Below are positions 40,867 to 49,236 of a DNA stretch of 64,000 bases, one piece after another. Position 1 is the first letter of the stretch, and each line of letters starts with the position of its first letter. Both the position numbers and the translations under genes were made by a program. The notes beneath the pieces are model-generated. The model was not told the origin of the DNA and did not search any database. It worked only from the letters and a program-made list of their open reading frames with translations. The stretch is from Bacillota bacterium (GTDB lineage Bacteria; Bacillota; Clostridia; Lachnospirales; Lachnospiraceae), in contig JAEZUM010000023.1 in the NCBI GenBank assembly GCA_023421075.1, positions 1 through 64,000 of the forward strand, in the 5' to 3' direction.

Positions 40867-41970
40867 ATGATGAACTACAAAATTGCCAGAAGCAATCATG
40901 CAGACATTACTCAAGCAATTGATGAAGCAACATCGGGACTAAAAAATCCTACACTGATACTGTTCTTTTCCGGAGTCGATGAATTTCCGCATTATGCAGT
41001 GGAAATCAAGAAGAAATTTCCGGAAGCGATTACGATGGGAGCAACAACCTTTGCAGCATTTTGCAAGGACGGCGCCTATAAGGATACGTTAATGGTATTG
41101 GGCTTCGAAGATGGTATTCGATGTGAGGCCGGTCTTTTAGAGGATGTTGATAAGTATGCGCTTAAGTATTATGAAAGAGTCGAGAAAATAGCATCAAATT
41201 TCAGTAATCCGGAGAATACTATGTGTCTTGAATTCTCCAGTGCACTGATCAGCTGTGAAGAATTGGTTCTGTCCACCCTGAATTCTGTATTGTCGAAGAA
41301 GAAAATCCCGGTCTTCGGAGGATCTGCCGGGGATAAAGGAAGAGCAGAGAAATCCCTGATTTCATTAAACGGAGAAGTCTACAGCAATGCCTGTGTATTT
41401 GTCATGATCGAGAATCTGAAGGGAAAGATAAGATTCTACCGCGAAAATATATATAAACCAACAAAGCATTATTTTAAATCGACAAAGGTAGATGTTCGTA
41501 ACAGAATTGTTTACGAATATGATCATAAACCGGCAGCAGAGGTAATGGCAGACGCTCTGGGGGTATCGATGAAGGAGCTGCCGAAATATCTGGATAGCTA
41601 TCCAATGGGCCGCATTATCGGAAATGAAATGTATATCGTAGCGAATAACGCCATTGTTAAGGACAACGGAATGGCATATCACGCCAGAATTTATAATAAT
41701 TCTCAAATTGTTCTATTAGAACCGGATGATTACAAATCTGTAATAAAAGGTACTCTGCAGCAAGTAAAGGTTGATTGCAAAAAGCCGAGTCTCACCCTCA
41801 TGGTAAATTGTCTGGCACGTTCCATCCTTTTTGAAGGGGAAGGATTTCTGAATGAGTTTGCGACAGAGGTAGGGGATTCTCTTGGTAACTTTATAGGGTT
41901 TGCCGGCTATGGGGAGCAGTTAAATGAACAGCATTTTAATCAGACGATGGTTCTGGCTGTTTTTGAATAG
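40867..41970 (+). CDS. FIST-domain sensor protein
   Basis: 367 residues covering FIST_N (about 25-200: TLILFFSGVDEFPHYAVEIK, TMGATTFAAFCKDG, PVFGGSAGDKG) and FIST_C (about 210-350: LGVSMKELPKYLDSYPMGR, LVNCLARSILFEGEGF). FIST proteins are cytosolic sensors thought to bind small ligands such as amino acids and are often linked to chemotaxis or c-di-GMP proteins (family knowledge). ATG 40867 is favoured over the TTG at 40852, which overlaps the AAAGGTGG RBS. The soluble MCP gene begins 11 bases after its stop, so the two likely form a receptor pair. Confidence 0.85.
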   Translation: MMNYKIARSNHADITQAIDEATSGLKNPTLILFFSGVDEFPHYAVEIKKKFPEAITMGATTFAAFCKDGAYKDTLMVLGFEDGIRCEAGLLEDVDKYALKYYERVEKIASNFSNPENTMCLEFSSALISCEELVLSTLNSVLSKKKIPVFGGSAGDKGRAEKSLISLNGEVYSNACVFVMIENLKGKIRFYRENIYKPTKHYFKSTKVDVRNRIVYEYDHKPAAEVMADALGVSMKELPKYLDSYPMGRIIGNEMYIVANNAIVKDNGMAYHARIYNNSQIVLLEPDDYKSVIKGTLQQVKVDCKKPSLTLMVNCLARSILFEGEGFLNEFATEVGDSLGNFIGFAGYGEQLNEQHFNQTMVLAVFE

Positions 41971-41981
41971 GAGGATTTGTA

Positions 41982-42938
41982 GTGAGTTGGTTTCAGAGAT
42001 ATAATAAGGGCGAAGGAAGCGTCAAGGATCAGGAAATAGTGTCTAAGAAAGCGGAGCCCGATAAACAGATGGAAAAAAGTCTGGAGTTCGGTGTGCTGCA
42101 TATTGAAGAGAAGATTGAACAGTTGATGATGGAAGAAGTCGCAGTATCAAAATATATGGAGGATGTAAAAAATACATATTCACAGATTAGCAGTGTAAGT
42201 GATATGTTTACGAACATCAATAATGACTTTAAGAACTTTAGTTCCCATGCAACTCATATTAACGAAATAATCGACCATTCCGATACGGTGATCAATGAAA
42301 CAACAAAAAATGTAACCCTCATGGCGGATAAGATTCAAGCTACGAATCGTCAGCTTGATTCTGTACTTGAGGTATTTAAACATCTTGAGGGAGATTTTAC
42401 GAATATTAAAGACATGTCAAATGCGATCACAGGAATTGCTACAAAGACGAACCTGCTGGCTCTGAATGCCTCGATTGAAGCAGCACGAGCCGGAGAAGCT
42501 GGAAAAGGCTTTACGGTTATCGCAGGACAGATTCGTGAGCTTTCAAATTCAACCAAACAACTGGTGTCGGGAATTGATGAGAGTATACAAGCGTTATTGG
42601 TCAGCATCAATAATATGAATGATGAAATACTAACTTCTATTTCAACCAGCTCGGAAAATCTTCAGAAGGTAAACGATGTAAAGAGTAATATTAAGCAGGT
42701 TACCGAATGTACCGAAGAAGTGAAGGACTTCAGCAAGCAGATTATCGATGGAATTGACGAAACCAGTGCAAGGATGAGTGGAGCAGCGCAGGGTATGGGT
42801 TCTGTTTCCGATGTTGTGGTATCCTTTGGTGAGAAAATCGATAATTTGAACGTTAAGATGAGCAAAAAGTCCAGTATAATTTGCAGTGTGATCGATTTTC
42901 TACAGCAGATGGAAAATATGCTTGCTGAGATGGTATAA
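41982..42938 (+). CDS. Soluble methyl-accepting chemotaxis protein
   Basis: 318 residues, GTG start after AGGAGG. There is no membrane helix or HAMP domain. The conserved signalling tip reads IATKTNLLALNASIEAARAG followed by GKGFTVIAGQIRELS, flanked by coiled-coil arms. The N-terminal about 60 residues have no recognisable sensor domain, so input probably comes from the FIST protein encoded just upstream. Methylation arms are short. No che genes are near. Confidence 0.88.
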   Translation: MSWFQRYNKGEGSVKDQEIVSKKAEPDKQMEKSLEFGVLHIEEKIEQLMMEEVAVSKYMEDVKNTYSQISSVSDMFTNINNDFKNFSSHATHINEIIDHSDTVINETTKNVTLMADKIQATNRQLDSVLEVFKHLEGDFTNIKDMSNAITGIATKTNLLALNASIEAARAGEAGKGFTVIAGQIRELSNSTKQLVSGIDESIQALLVSINNMNDEILTSISTSSENLQKVNDVKSNIKQVTECTEEVKDFSKQIIDGIDETSARMSGAAQGMGSVSDVVVSFGEKIDNLNVKMSKKSSIICSVIDFLQQMENMLAEMV

Positions 42939-43000
42939 ACATTTTGTATAATTTTTAAAGAGTATAGAGATATCGTTGCAATGAAATAAGCAGTCATAAG

Positions 43001-43034
43001 ATCCTTGTATTCCATATGAGTACAGGGATTTTTT
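43001..43034 (+). terminator. Terminator of the FIST-MCP operon
   Basis: ATCCTTGTA (43001-43009) pairs with TACAGGGAT (43021-43029, one G-T pair) and a T6 run follows. Confidence 0.8.
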
Positions 43035-43118
43035 GCGAACAGATTTGGATACTCTCCATATTCATTAAAGGGTATGTAAATTGGTGAAAAAAATATTCAA
43101 ATAAAATGTAAAATGTGC

Positions 43119-43160
43119 TTGACATTTGATGTAAAGCACACTATACTAAAAATGTAAAGC
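43119..43160 (+). promoter_or_regulatory. Promoter with repeated operator-like motif before the XRE gene
   Basis: TTGACA (43119-43124), 17-base spacer, TATACT (43142-43147). ATGTAAAGC occurs twice (43129-43137 in the spacer and 43152-43160 after the -10), and GTGCTT/AAGCAC form an inverted pair around the -35. Autoregulation by the XRE protein is likely. Confidence 0.65.
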
Positions 43161-43187
43161 GAACTAGACAATAAAGGAGGCGCAAAA

Positions 43188-43397
43188 ATGAAGACCAGAA
43201 TACAGGAGCTTCGAAAGCGCACGAAGGTAACACAGAATGAGTTGGCGGATGCGGTTGGTGTAACCCGACAGACCATCATTTCCCTTGAGTGCGGCAGATA
43301 CAATGCCTCTTTAATACTGGCGCATAAGCTGGCCCAGTTTTTTGAGGTTTCGATTGAGGAAATATTTATATTTGATCAGGAGGATGAGAATTTATGA
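43188..43397 (+). CDS. XRE-family HTH regulator (YozG/Cro-like)
   Basis: 69 residues, nearly all HTH: RIQELRKRTKVTQNELADAV followed by GVTRQTIISLECGRYNASLI and FEVSIEEIFIFD. This short class usually represses its own operon. AAAGGAGG lies 9 bases upstream. It overlaps the next membrane-protein gene by 4 bases. Confidence 0.92.
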   Translation: MKTRIQELRKRTKVTQNELADAVGVTRQTIISLECGRYNASLILAHKLAQFFEVSIEEIFIFDQEDENL

Positions 43398-43873
43398 GAG
43401 GTTTATTATGTGGAACAACAGCAAGAACAAATGAAGAATATAAGCAGGTGGTTAAGGTTCGGATCTATCGCTTTGCCGGACTTGGCATTATCGGTGCCAT
43501 TACCCTAATCGTTGCACTATTAGCAGAGTTCTATTGGAAGGTAGAGGTCAAGGAGGAGATGCTTGGTGTCTACACCGGTGGAGGCTTCGGTTTACTTTTG
43601 ATCGCTATCATAATGATCATCAAGAATACAATTATGCTTAAGGATGAAGAGAAGCTGAAGGCAAGCAGAATTAGTAACGGGGATGAACGAATCAATGAAA
43701 TCAGTAATCGGGCATTCCGTACCGCTTCTATCGTTATGCTGATTGCTATGTATGCTCTGGCATTGATCGGTGGTCTGTTCAATCCGGAATTAGTGAGATT
43801 GCTGCTAGTGGTTGTAAGTATATTTGTATTCGCTTATGTGGTCTCCTATTATGTTTATAATAAAAGAATGTAA
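43394..43873 (+). CDS. Four-helix membrane protein, unknown function
   Basis: 159 residues with four hydrophobic segments (LGIIGAITLIVALLAEF, GGGFGLLLIAIIMIIKN, SIVMLIAMYALALIGGLF, LLLVVVSIFVFAYVVSYY) in two pairs separated by a charged loop. It is the kind of membrane protein commonly encoded behind short XRE regulators in Firmicutes; no catalytic motif is visible. Start overlaps the XRE stop by 4 bases, so it is co-translated. Confidence 0.7.
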   Translation: MRGLLCGTTARTNEEYKQVVKVRIYRFAGLGIIGAITLIVALLAEFYWKVEVKEEMLGVYTGGGFGLLLIAIIMIIKNTIMLKDEEKLKASRISNGDERINEISNRAFRTASIVMLIAMYALALIGGLFNPELVRLLLVVVSIFVFAYVVSYYVYNKRM

Positions 43874-43885
43874 AGGGGCAGGATT

Positions 43886-44092
43886 ATGAAGTATCTAATT
43901 CGATTAAGTCTTCCGGTAGGACTCTTTATATGGTTAGTATATCAGGTGGTTAACCGTTTCGTAATGATTCCGGATATCATTGCTCTGCCAATGATGATTG
44001 CATCCATTCTTTTGATGATGGTCGGTTTATTCTATCAGGGCTGGTGCTTTGGTAAGGGGAAGAGACCATATGATTTCAAAAATAAAAAATGA
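43886..44092 (+). CDS. Small two-helix membrane protein
   Basis: 68 residues with two membrane helices (YLIRLSLPVGLFIWLVYQVV and ALPMMIASILLMMVGLFYQG) and a basic C-terminus. It is preceded by AAAGGGG and lies 12 bases after the previous gene. Unknown function; probably acts with the upstream membrane protein. Confidence 0.65.
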   Translation: MKYLIRLSLPVGLFIWLVYQVVNRFVMIPDIIALPMMIASILLMMVGLFYQGWCFGKGKRPYDFKNKK

Positions 44093-44144
44093 GGCTTATG
44101 AAAGTCTATCATAGGTAGGCTTTTACAGAAATAATTATATTATA

Positions 44145-44196
44145 AAAGGAAGATGGATTTATCTCCTTCACGCAGAGGAGGTATCCATCTTCCTTT
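44145..44196. terminator. Bidirectional terminator after the XRE operon
   Basis: A 14-base perfect stem (44145-44158 and 44183-44196) with an inner CTCCTT/GAGGAG pairing, between convergent genes. Confidence 0.75.
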
Positions 44197-44272
44197 AAAG
44201 CTATTTATATTTGACGAAAGACTCTTTATATTATTATACAACGACTGTCAACTTTCTCAGCTTTGAGCCGGC

Positions 44273-45778
44273 TTATACATAATACAGATTCTCGGAAGGA
44301 TATACCGCATCGCAGGTAACATCGATGCCTAGCTTCTTTAAGATCTGTTCGTCATTACGATTGAGAATAACGGTACAGTGTGCTTGAACACCGGCAAGCA
44401 AGGATAATTTCTCATAGGCCAGCTGTGCGGTAGGATTGGTTACTGCACTGATACTGAGGGCAATGAGAATCTCATTGGCGTTCAGACAGGTAATCTTGCT
44501 ATGAAGATCCCGTTCCTTCAGATCCCGTATGGTATTGAGAACCAGAGGAGATAATAAGAAGATGTCATCACTGATGCCTGCCAGGTATTTGATCGCATTG
44601 AGGAGAGCAGCAGAGCAGCAGTCCATGGTTGCAGAGCCCTTACCGGTGATAATCTTACCATCCTCGAATTCAAATGCGATTACAGAGACAGCCTCATTAT
44701 CAGCACTGTTTTCCTTCAGCTTGGTAGCATATTGACGAGCAGGAAGCACACAGCCACGGTCATCCTGCTTAAGGCCAACCTCCTCCATAATTACCTTCAT
44801 GCGATTCACGGATTCTTCGTCTAACTGACCCTTCTTAAAATCACAAATCGTAGTGAAGTAACGACGGATGATCTCCTGCTTGGAAGCCTCTGTTACAACG
44901 GCATCATCCATAATTCCAAAGCCGACACGGTTAACTCCCATATCAGTCGGAGATTGATATACGGATTCCTTATTGGTGATCTTCTCGATAATGCGTTTGA
45001 TTACCGGGAACATCTCTAAATCACGGTTATAATTAACGGTAACCTGATGATAACGTTCAAAATGGAAGTTATCGATCATATTAACATCCTTTAAATCAAC
45101 GGTTGCAGCCTCATAAGCGATGTTAAGAGGGTGCTTCAACGGAACATTCCATACGGGGAAGGTCTCGAATTTGGAGTAACCGGCACTATGACCCAGCTTA
45201 TACTCATGATAGAGCTGATTTAAGCAGGTAGCCAGCTTGCCGCTGTTGGGACCCGGAGCAGTTACTACGACAATCGGCTTCGTGGTGACTACGTAAGGAT
45301 TGATTCCGTAACCATTCTCGCTTACGATAGTATCTACGTCTGCCGGATAACCGGGAATAGCAGAGTGGGTGTATACCTTGATGTTGCGTCGCTCTAATTT
45401 ATTGATAAATACGGTGGTTGCGGGCTGCTTATTATAACGGGTAATAACGACGCTGTTTACCTCTAAGCCGAAGCTACGCAGATCATCCAGGAGGCGAAGT
45501 ACCTCCATATCATAGGTGATACCAAAATCACCGCGGATTTTATTTCGCTCAATATCGCCGGCATAAACACAGATTATGATTTCGGCTTGATCCTTTAGCT
45601 TTTGGAGTAATTTGATTTTTGCGTCTTCGTCAAAGCCGGGGAGTACACGCTTCGCATGCTTGTCTCCGATTAGTTTACCGCCAAACTCCAGATACAGCTT
45701 ATCATAGTTGTTAACACGCTCAAGAATGAACTTTGACTGCTCATCAATATACCTCTGTGGATCAAAACCGGTTTTCAT
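44273..45778 (-). CDS. DUF1846-family protein
   Basis: 501 residues, the usual length of DUF1846. GFDPQRYIDEQSKFILERVN, the cofactor-like loop VVVTAPGPNSGKLATCLNQL and YHEYKLGHSAGYSKFETFPV are characteristic. The GPNSGK segment looks like a nucleotide-binding loop, and structures of family members exist, but the function is unknown. RBS is weak AAGGGAGG. It is a single gene with a perfect inverted repeat in its leader. Confidence 0.88.
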   Translation of the reverse strand: MKTGFDPQRYIDEQSKFILERVNNYDKLYLEFGGKLIGDKHAKRVLPGFDEDAKIKLLQKLKDQAEIIICVYAGDIERNKIRGDFGITYDMEVLRLLDDLRSFGLEVNSVVITRYNKQPATTVFINKLERRNIKVYTHSAIPGYPADVDTIVSENGYGINPYVVTTKPIVVVTAPGPNSGKLATCLNQLYHEYKLGHSAGYSKFETFPVWNVPLKHPLNIAYEAATVDLKDVNMIDNFHFERYHQVTVNYNRDLEMFPVIKRIIEKITNKESVYQSPTDMGVNRVGFGIMDDAVVTEASKQEIIRRYFTTICDFKKGQLDEESVNRMKVIMEEVGLKQDDRGCVLPARQYATKLKENSADNEAVSVIAFEFEDGKIITGKGSATMDCCSAALLNAIKYLAGISDDIFLLSPLVLNTIRDLKERDLHSKITCLNANEILIALSISAVTNPTAQLAYEKLSLLAGVQAHCTVILNRNDEQILKKLGIDVTCDAVYPSENLYYV

Positions 45779-45813
45779 ATGGTATCCTCCCTTGAATACA
45801 TTTCTGTTTTTTA

Positions 45814-45847
45814 TAACAGTTTAGAAATTTGCATGGCTAAACTGTTA
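45814..45847 (-). repeat. Inverted repeat upstream of the DUF1846 gene
   Basis: TAACAGTTTAG (45814-45824) and CTAAACTGTTA (45837-45847), perfect 11-base arms with a 12-base centre, 36-70 bases before the start codon. Operator or leader hairpin. Confidence 0.55.
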
Positions 45848-46058
45848 CAAATTATTATCGGATCTTTTGTTCCTTTGATTTATACTAAATCAGATGGATT
45901 AATTAATATATTTGAATGTTTTTATCAACACCATACTCTATCATAATCGAATTTTAAAAAATGTCAAATGGCTTTTTGCTCTTTTTATCAATAAGGAAAT
46001 ATTATCTATGGAAATGGTCCAAAATATGTTAAAATAGGCTTAGAAAGTGAGGTTACTT

Positions 46059-46664
46059 ATGTGCGGAAGGTATAATTTTACAGTAGAGCAAAATGAGGAG
46101 ATCCTCGAGATATTAGAGAAGCTGAATGCGAAATTCCATAACGCGGCGGTTAAGACAGGTGATATCTATCCGACAAACCAGGCTCCGATTCTGACCCGAG
46201 AACAGGAGGAAATATCACCCACCATCAGTGGCTGGGGTTTTCCGAAGTTTGATGAAAAGGGTGTTATCATCAATGCCCGTTCAGAGACCGCCTTCGAGAA
46301 GAGGACCTTTCGAGACAGCCTTCTTAATCGACGCTGTATTATCCCTTCTACCGGCTTCTATGAGTGGGATAGTGAGAAGCGTAAGTTCCTATTCCGTATG
46401 GAGGGAACGAAGGTGCTGTATATGGCCGGCTTATACACCCGTTACGGGGAAGAGCTGCGCTTCGTCATACTTACCACAGAAGCAAATGCGTCGATGAAGG
46501 AGATTCATACCCGAATGCCTTTAGTCATTCCGAAACAGGAGGTTTCAGCCTGGATTAAGGATGATCAAGCCACCGGAGAATTCTTGAAAAGAGTTCCACC
46601 GATGCTTGTGCGGGAAGTGGTGAAGGAAGAGAACTTTGGTTATCAATATAAAATGGATTTATAG
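46059..46664 (+). CDS. SRAP-domain protein (YedK/HMCES-like)
   Basis: 201 residues beginning MCGRYNF; Cys2, exposed after Met removal, is the residue that crosslinks to abasic sites in single-stranded DNA (established for HMCES/YedK). N72 in INARSE, E102 in TGFYEWD and H150 in EIHTRMPL complete the active site. It protects replication forks at abasic sites. Start 46059 is required for Cys2; upstream in-frame starts would destroy function. It ends at a hairpin terminator. Confidence 0.93.
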   Translation: MCGRYNFTVEQNEEILEILEKLNAKFHNAAVKTGDIYPTNQAPILTREQEEISPTISGWGFPKFDEKGVIINARSETAFEKRTFRDSLLNRRCIIPSTGFYEWDSEKRKFLFRMEGTKVLYMAGLYTRYGEELRFVILTTEANASMKEIHTRMPLVIPKQEVSAWIKDDQATGEFLKRVPPMLVREVVKEENFGYQYKMDL

Positions 46665-46702
46665 AAGAGGGTCAAAAACATCGAGTGTTTTGTACCCTCT
46701 TT
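46665..46702 (+). terminator. Terminator of the SRAP gene
   Basis: AAGAGGGT and ACCCTCTT (46665-46672 and 46694-46701) with inner AAAACA/TGTTTT pairing, starting directly at the stop codon. Confidence 0.7.
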
Positions 46703-46717
46703 GTTATAATAGAAATA

Positions 46718-46729
46718 ACTTCCGGAAGT
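46718..46729. promoter_or_regulatory. Palindrome in the leader of the AraC-type gene
   Basis: ACTTCCGGAAGT is a perfect 12-base palindrome about 100 bases upstream of the AraC-type start. It may be an operator; no direct support. Confidence 0.3.
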
Positions 46730-46831
46730 AATATCAGTGGCAGGTCCCCGCCTCCCATGCAGTAGCTGTTGTATCGGGTACCCATAGGAGAGGCTGATAG
46801 CCTGGCTTAAGCAAAGAAAGGTGACATTTTC

Positions 46832-48385
46832 ATGGATTATTCAAGATTAATATGGTCAACAGCAACCTTTATCGAGACAAGAGTAAAGGATACCATCGAC
46901 TATTCGGAGATGGAGCGTTCCGTAGGCTTCTCCTATCGTCATATCAGGGAGACCTTTCGAGAAAGTACGGGAATCACCTTATCCCGCTATATCCTTCTGC
47001 GAAGGCTTGCAAACTCTGCCTTTGAGATTGCGCATACGGACAAAAATCTGACGGATATTGCTGCGGATTATATGTTTGAGAGCTATGATGTATTTACCAG
47101 AGCCTTCAAACGCCATATGGATATCCTTCCTTCTCATCTGCGAAGGACGCCCTGCAGTGTGAGAGTGGGCAGAAGACGAATCCTGATCGGTATGTATGGA
47201 CCGATGTTGCTTAAGCAGGGGGATACGATCACTACGAATCAAGCACCGGTCAGAGAAGCTGACCGGCAGCGAAATCTATCGGAGGTGGATTATCCTATGA
47301 ACAACAATTTCAAGACAAAAGACAGCTGTATTCTATACGGGGTACCGAAGGTGGCATATTCCTTTGAAGAATGTACTCCTTTCTGCGCAGCAATGAAGGC
47401 ATGCCTAAACTATATGGGGCAGCAGATAGATTATGCGTATGTAATGGCAATCACCGGAGCAGCCTTCCGGCTTCGCTGGAATGTGGAGTACTGGGATGGT
47501 GGCAATGTAGATATCATGAATATCTATGAGGATCGCTTTGAAGCCTTCCGCCGGGCATTTGCTGCGGCAGGACGAAGCTATCGACTATTAAAAAGGGAAG
47601 ATTCGAATAAAGAGGAATTTATCCGGTTTATTAAGAATGAGCTGGAGGAAGGAAGGCCGGTAATCGCCTTTGGGATCATCGGACCACCGGAGGCTTGCCT
47701 GATTACGGGCTACCGGGAGAACGGAGATCAATTGCTGGGCTGGAACTGCTTCCAGGAGAATCAGGAGTTCGCGAAGAATGTAACCCAGGATGAAAGTGGA
47801 TATTTTGTGACCGACGGCTGGTGGGAGAATGAATGTACCGTAGCCTTGATTGCGGTCGGAGAGCGTCAGGAGGCACTGGCAAGTCACAAGGAGATCCTTA
47901 CCAATGCATTACAGATCTTAACGAAGGAACAGGTTATGTTCTATGATCCGGAGAATAAATCCACGACAGAATATGCAGGTGGGCAGCGAGCCTATGAATG
48001 TTGGGCACGGAAGATAGGGGATGACAAGGAATTCCCTGGCGGAGCAATCCTGCCGATCCTATATGAGCGGTTAGTCTGCCAGAACGATGCAGTGGTTATG
48101 TTGTCAGAGGGGCGCTTCTATGCAGCCACTTATCTGGAGCAGGTAGCGAGGGAAGAGCCTCAGGTAGAAAAGGAGTGTAAGAGCGCCGCCGAGTATCTTC
48201 GTCGTGCCGCAGAGCTTGGACTGAAGATGGGTGAAGTAGTAGGTGGCTTTATACAGGATGAGGAACGGATCCAGCATTTCGCGAAGCCGGAGATAAGAAA
48301 GGAGCTTGTGACCTTGATTCATAAGGCGCAGGGCTTCGAAGCAGAGGCTGTAAAAGTGATAGAAGAGATTGTTAAGAAGCTGTAG
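46832..48385 (+). CDS. AraC-type HTH fused to a BtrH/C39-like papain-fold domain
   Basis: 517 residues. Residues 1-105 are two AraC helix-turn-helix motifs (SVGFSYRHIRETFRESTGIT; DIAADYMFESYDVFTRAFKR). After a linker, residues about 160-400 resemble BtrH_N/peptidase C39-like proteins: ECTPFCAAMKACLNYMG with C181/C185, ITGAAFRLRWNVEYWDGG and RPVIAFGIIGPPEACLITGY. The C-terminal 100 residues are helical. Such fusions may sense a peptide or amino-acyl ligand through a cysteine-protease-like pocket (inference). An AAAGGTG RBS lies 6-8 bases upstream. It is alone in its transcription unit. Confidence 0.75.
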   Translation: MDYSRLIWSTATFIETRVKDTIDYSEMERSVGFSYRHIRETFRESTGITLSRYILLRRLANSAFEIAHTDKNLTDIAADYMFESYDVFTRAFKRHMDILPSHLRRTPCSVRVGRRRILIGMYGPMLLKQGDTITTNQAPVREADRQRNLSEVDYPMNNNFKTKDSCILYGVPKVAYSFEECTPFCAAMKACLNYMGQQIDYAYVMAITGAAFRLRWNVEYWDGGNVDIMNIYEDRFEAFRRAFAAAGRSYRLLKREDSNKEEFIRFIKNELEEGRPVIAFGIIGPPEACLITGYRENGDQLLGWNCFQENQEFAKNVTQDESGYFVTDGWWENECTVALIAVGERQEALASHKEILTNALQILTKEQVMFYDPENKSTTEYAGGQRAYECWARKIGDDKEFPGGAILPILYERLVCQNDAVVMLSEGRFYAATYLEQVAREEPQVEKECKSAAEYLRRAAELGLKMGEVVGGFIQDEERIQHFAKPEIRKELVTLIHKAQGFEAEAVKVIEEIVKKL

Positions 48386-48429
48386 ATCTGGTAGTCGGCG
48401 AAATTGTATTGAGATAGGAGAAGATCCGA

Positions 48430-48924
48430 ATGAGAGAATATAAAGGATTACTATTAGAACCGTTACGGGAAGAGAACATAGATGAGTTAACAGGCGTTAT
48501 GACCAGAGCCTTTGACGAGGATTCCAGAATCCATCTGGGTAAGGATAAGGGAGGACCGGAGGGCTATGACAACGGGGAGTTCCTTCGAAAATGGGGTCTG
48601 AATAGGAATTCAACAGCTTATTCGATTTCAATGGAGGGTAAGCGGATCGGAGGCTTAATCCTGTGGATTAACCCGAAGACAAAGGTGAATTCGCTGGGAT
48701 GCATCTTTGTTGACACCGAATTGCAGAACCGTGGGATTGGAAGAACGATATGGGAGTTCGTCGAGAAGGAATATCCGGACACGAAGAAATGGTGCACCGA
48801 GACACCGGGTTTCTCCAGAAGAAATCATAATTTCTACGTCAATAAATTGGGCTTTCATGTGATACGAATTGAAAATCCCATGGATGTTGAGGAAAGTTCC
48901 TTTATACTGGAGAAGGAAATGTGA
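48430..48924 (+). CDS. GNAT acetyltransferase
   Basis: 164 residues. The acetyl-CoA site motif A is seen as LGCIFVDTELQNRGIGRTIW followed by EFVEKEYPDTKKWCTETPGF. Substrate unknown. It lies 44 bases after the AraC-type gene with its own AGGAG RBS and may be cotranscribed. Confidence 0.85.
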   Translation: MREYKGLLLEPLREENIDELTGVMTRAFDEDSRIHLGKDKGGPEGYDNGEFLRKWGLNRNSTAYSISMEGKRIGGLILWINPKTKVNSLGCIFVDTELQNRGIGRTIWEFVEKEYPDTKKWCTETPGFSRRNHNFYVNKLGFHVIRIENPMDVEESSFILEKEM

Positions 48925-48994
48925 AATATTCAAAAAGTGATTCAAAGGATAAGTATATAAGTTGTAGAACAATATAATTCACATGAAGAATAAG

Positions 48995-49170
48995 TAGTAC
49001 ATGAACCGTAAATAGCAGACTTTGTGAAAACTTCGGTTCGCGTATATGTTCCCATTTGCAACAGGGAAATAAGAAAGACATAAGTATGAGGCGAATACTC
49101 ACCGGATGGAGCAGGTTATAGCAATTGTCTGCTAGGGGTGAATATACAACACAGTACTTATGTCTTTTCT
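48995..49170. other. Unidentified structured noncoding element
   Basis: This gene-free 176-base stretch holds GAACCG/CGGTTC, TTCCC/GGGAA and a 99-base nested structure whose ends are AGAAAGACATAAGTA (49072-49086) and TACTTATGTCTTTTCT (49155-49170). Inside it TCACC/GGTGA and AGCAG/CTGCT can pair. It could be a small RNA, a terminator or a MITE-like relic; target-site duplications were not found. Confidence 0.45.
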
Positions 49171-49236
49171 AGTATTATAGATGCTTGGGAAGTAATCATT
49201 CTAGCACTGTAATGGGGTGACCGGTTGTTATTAGGT

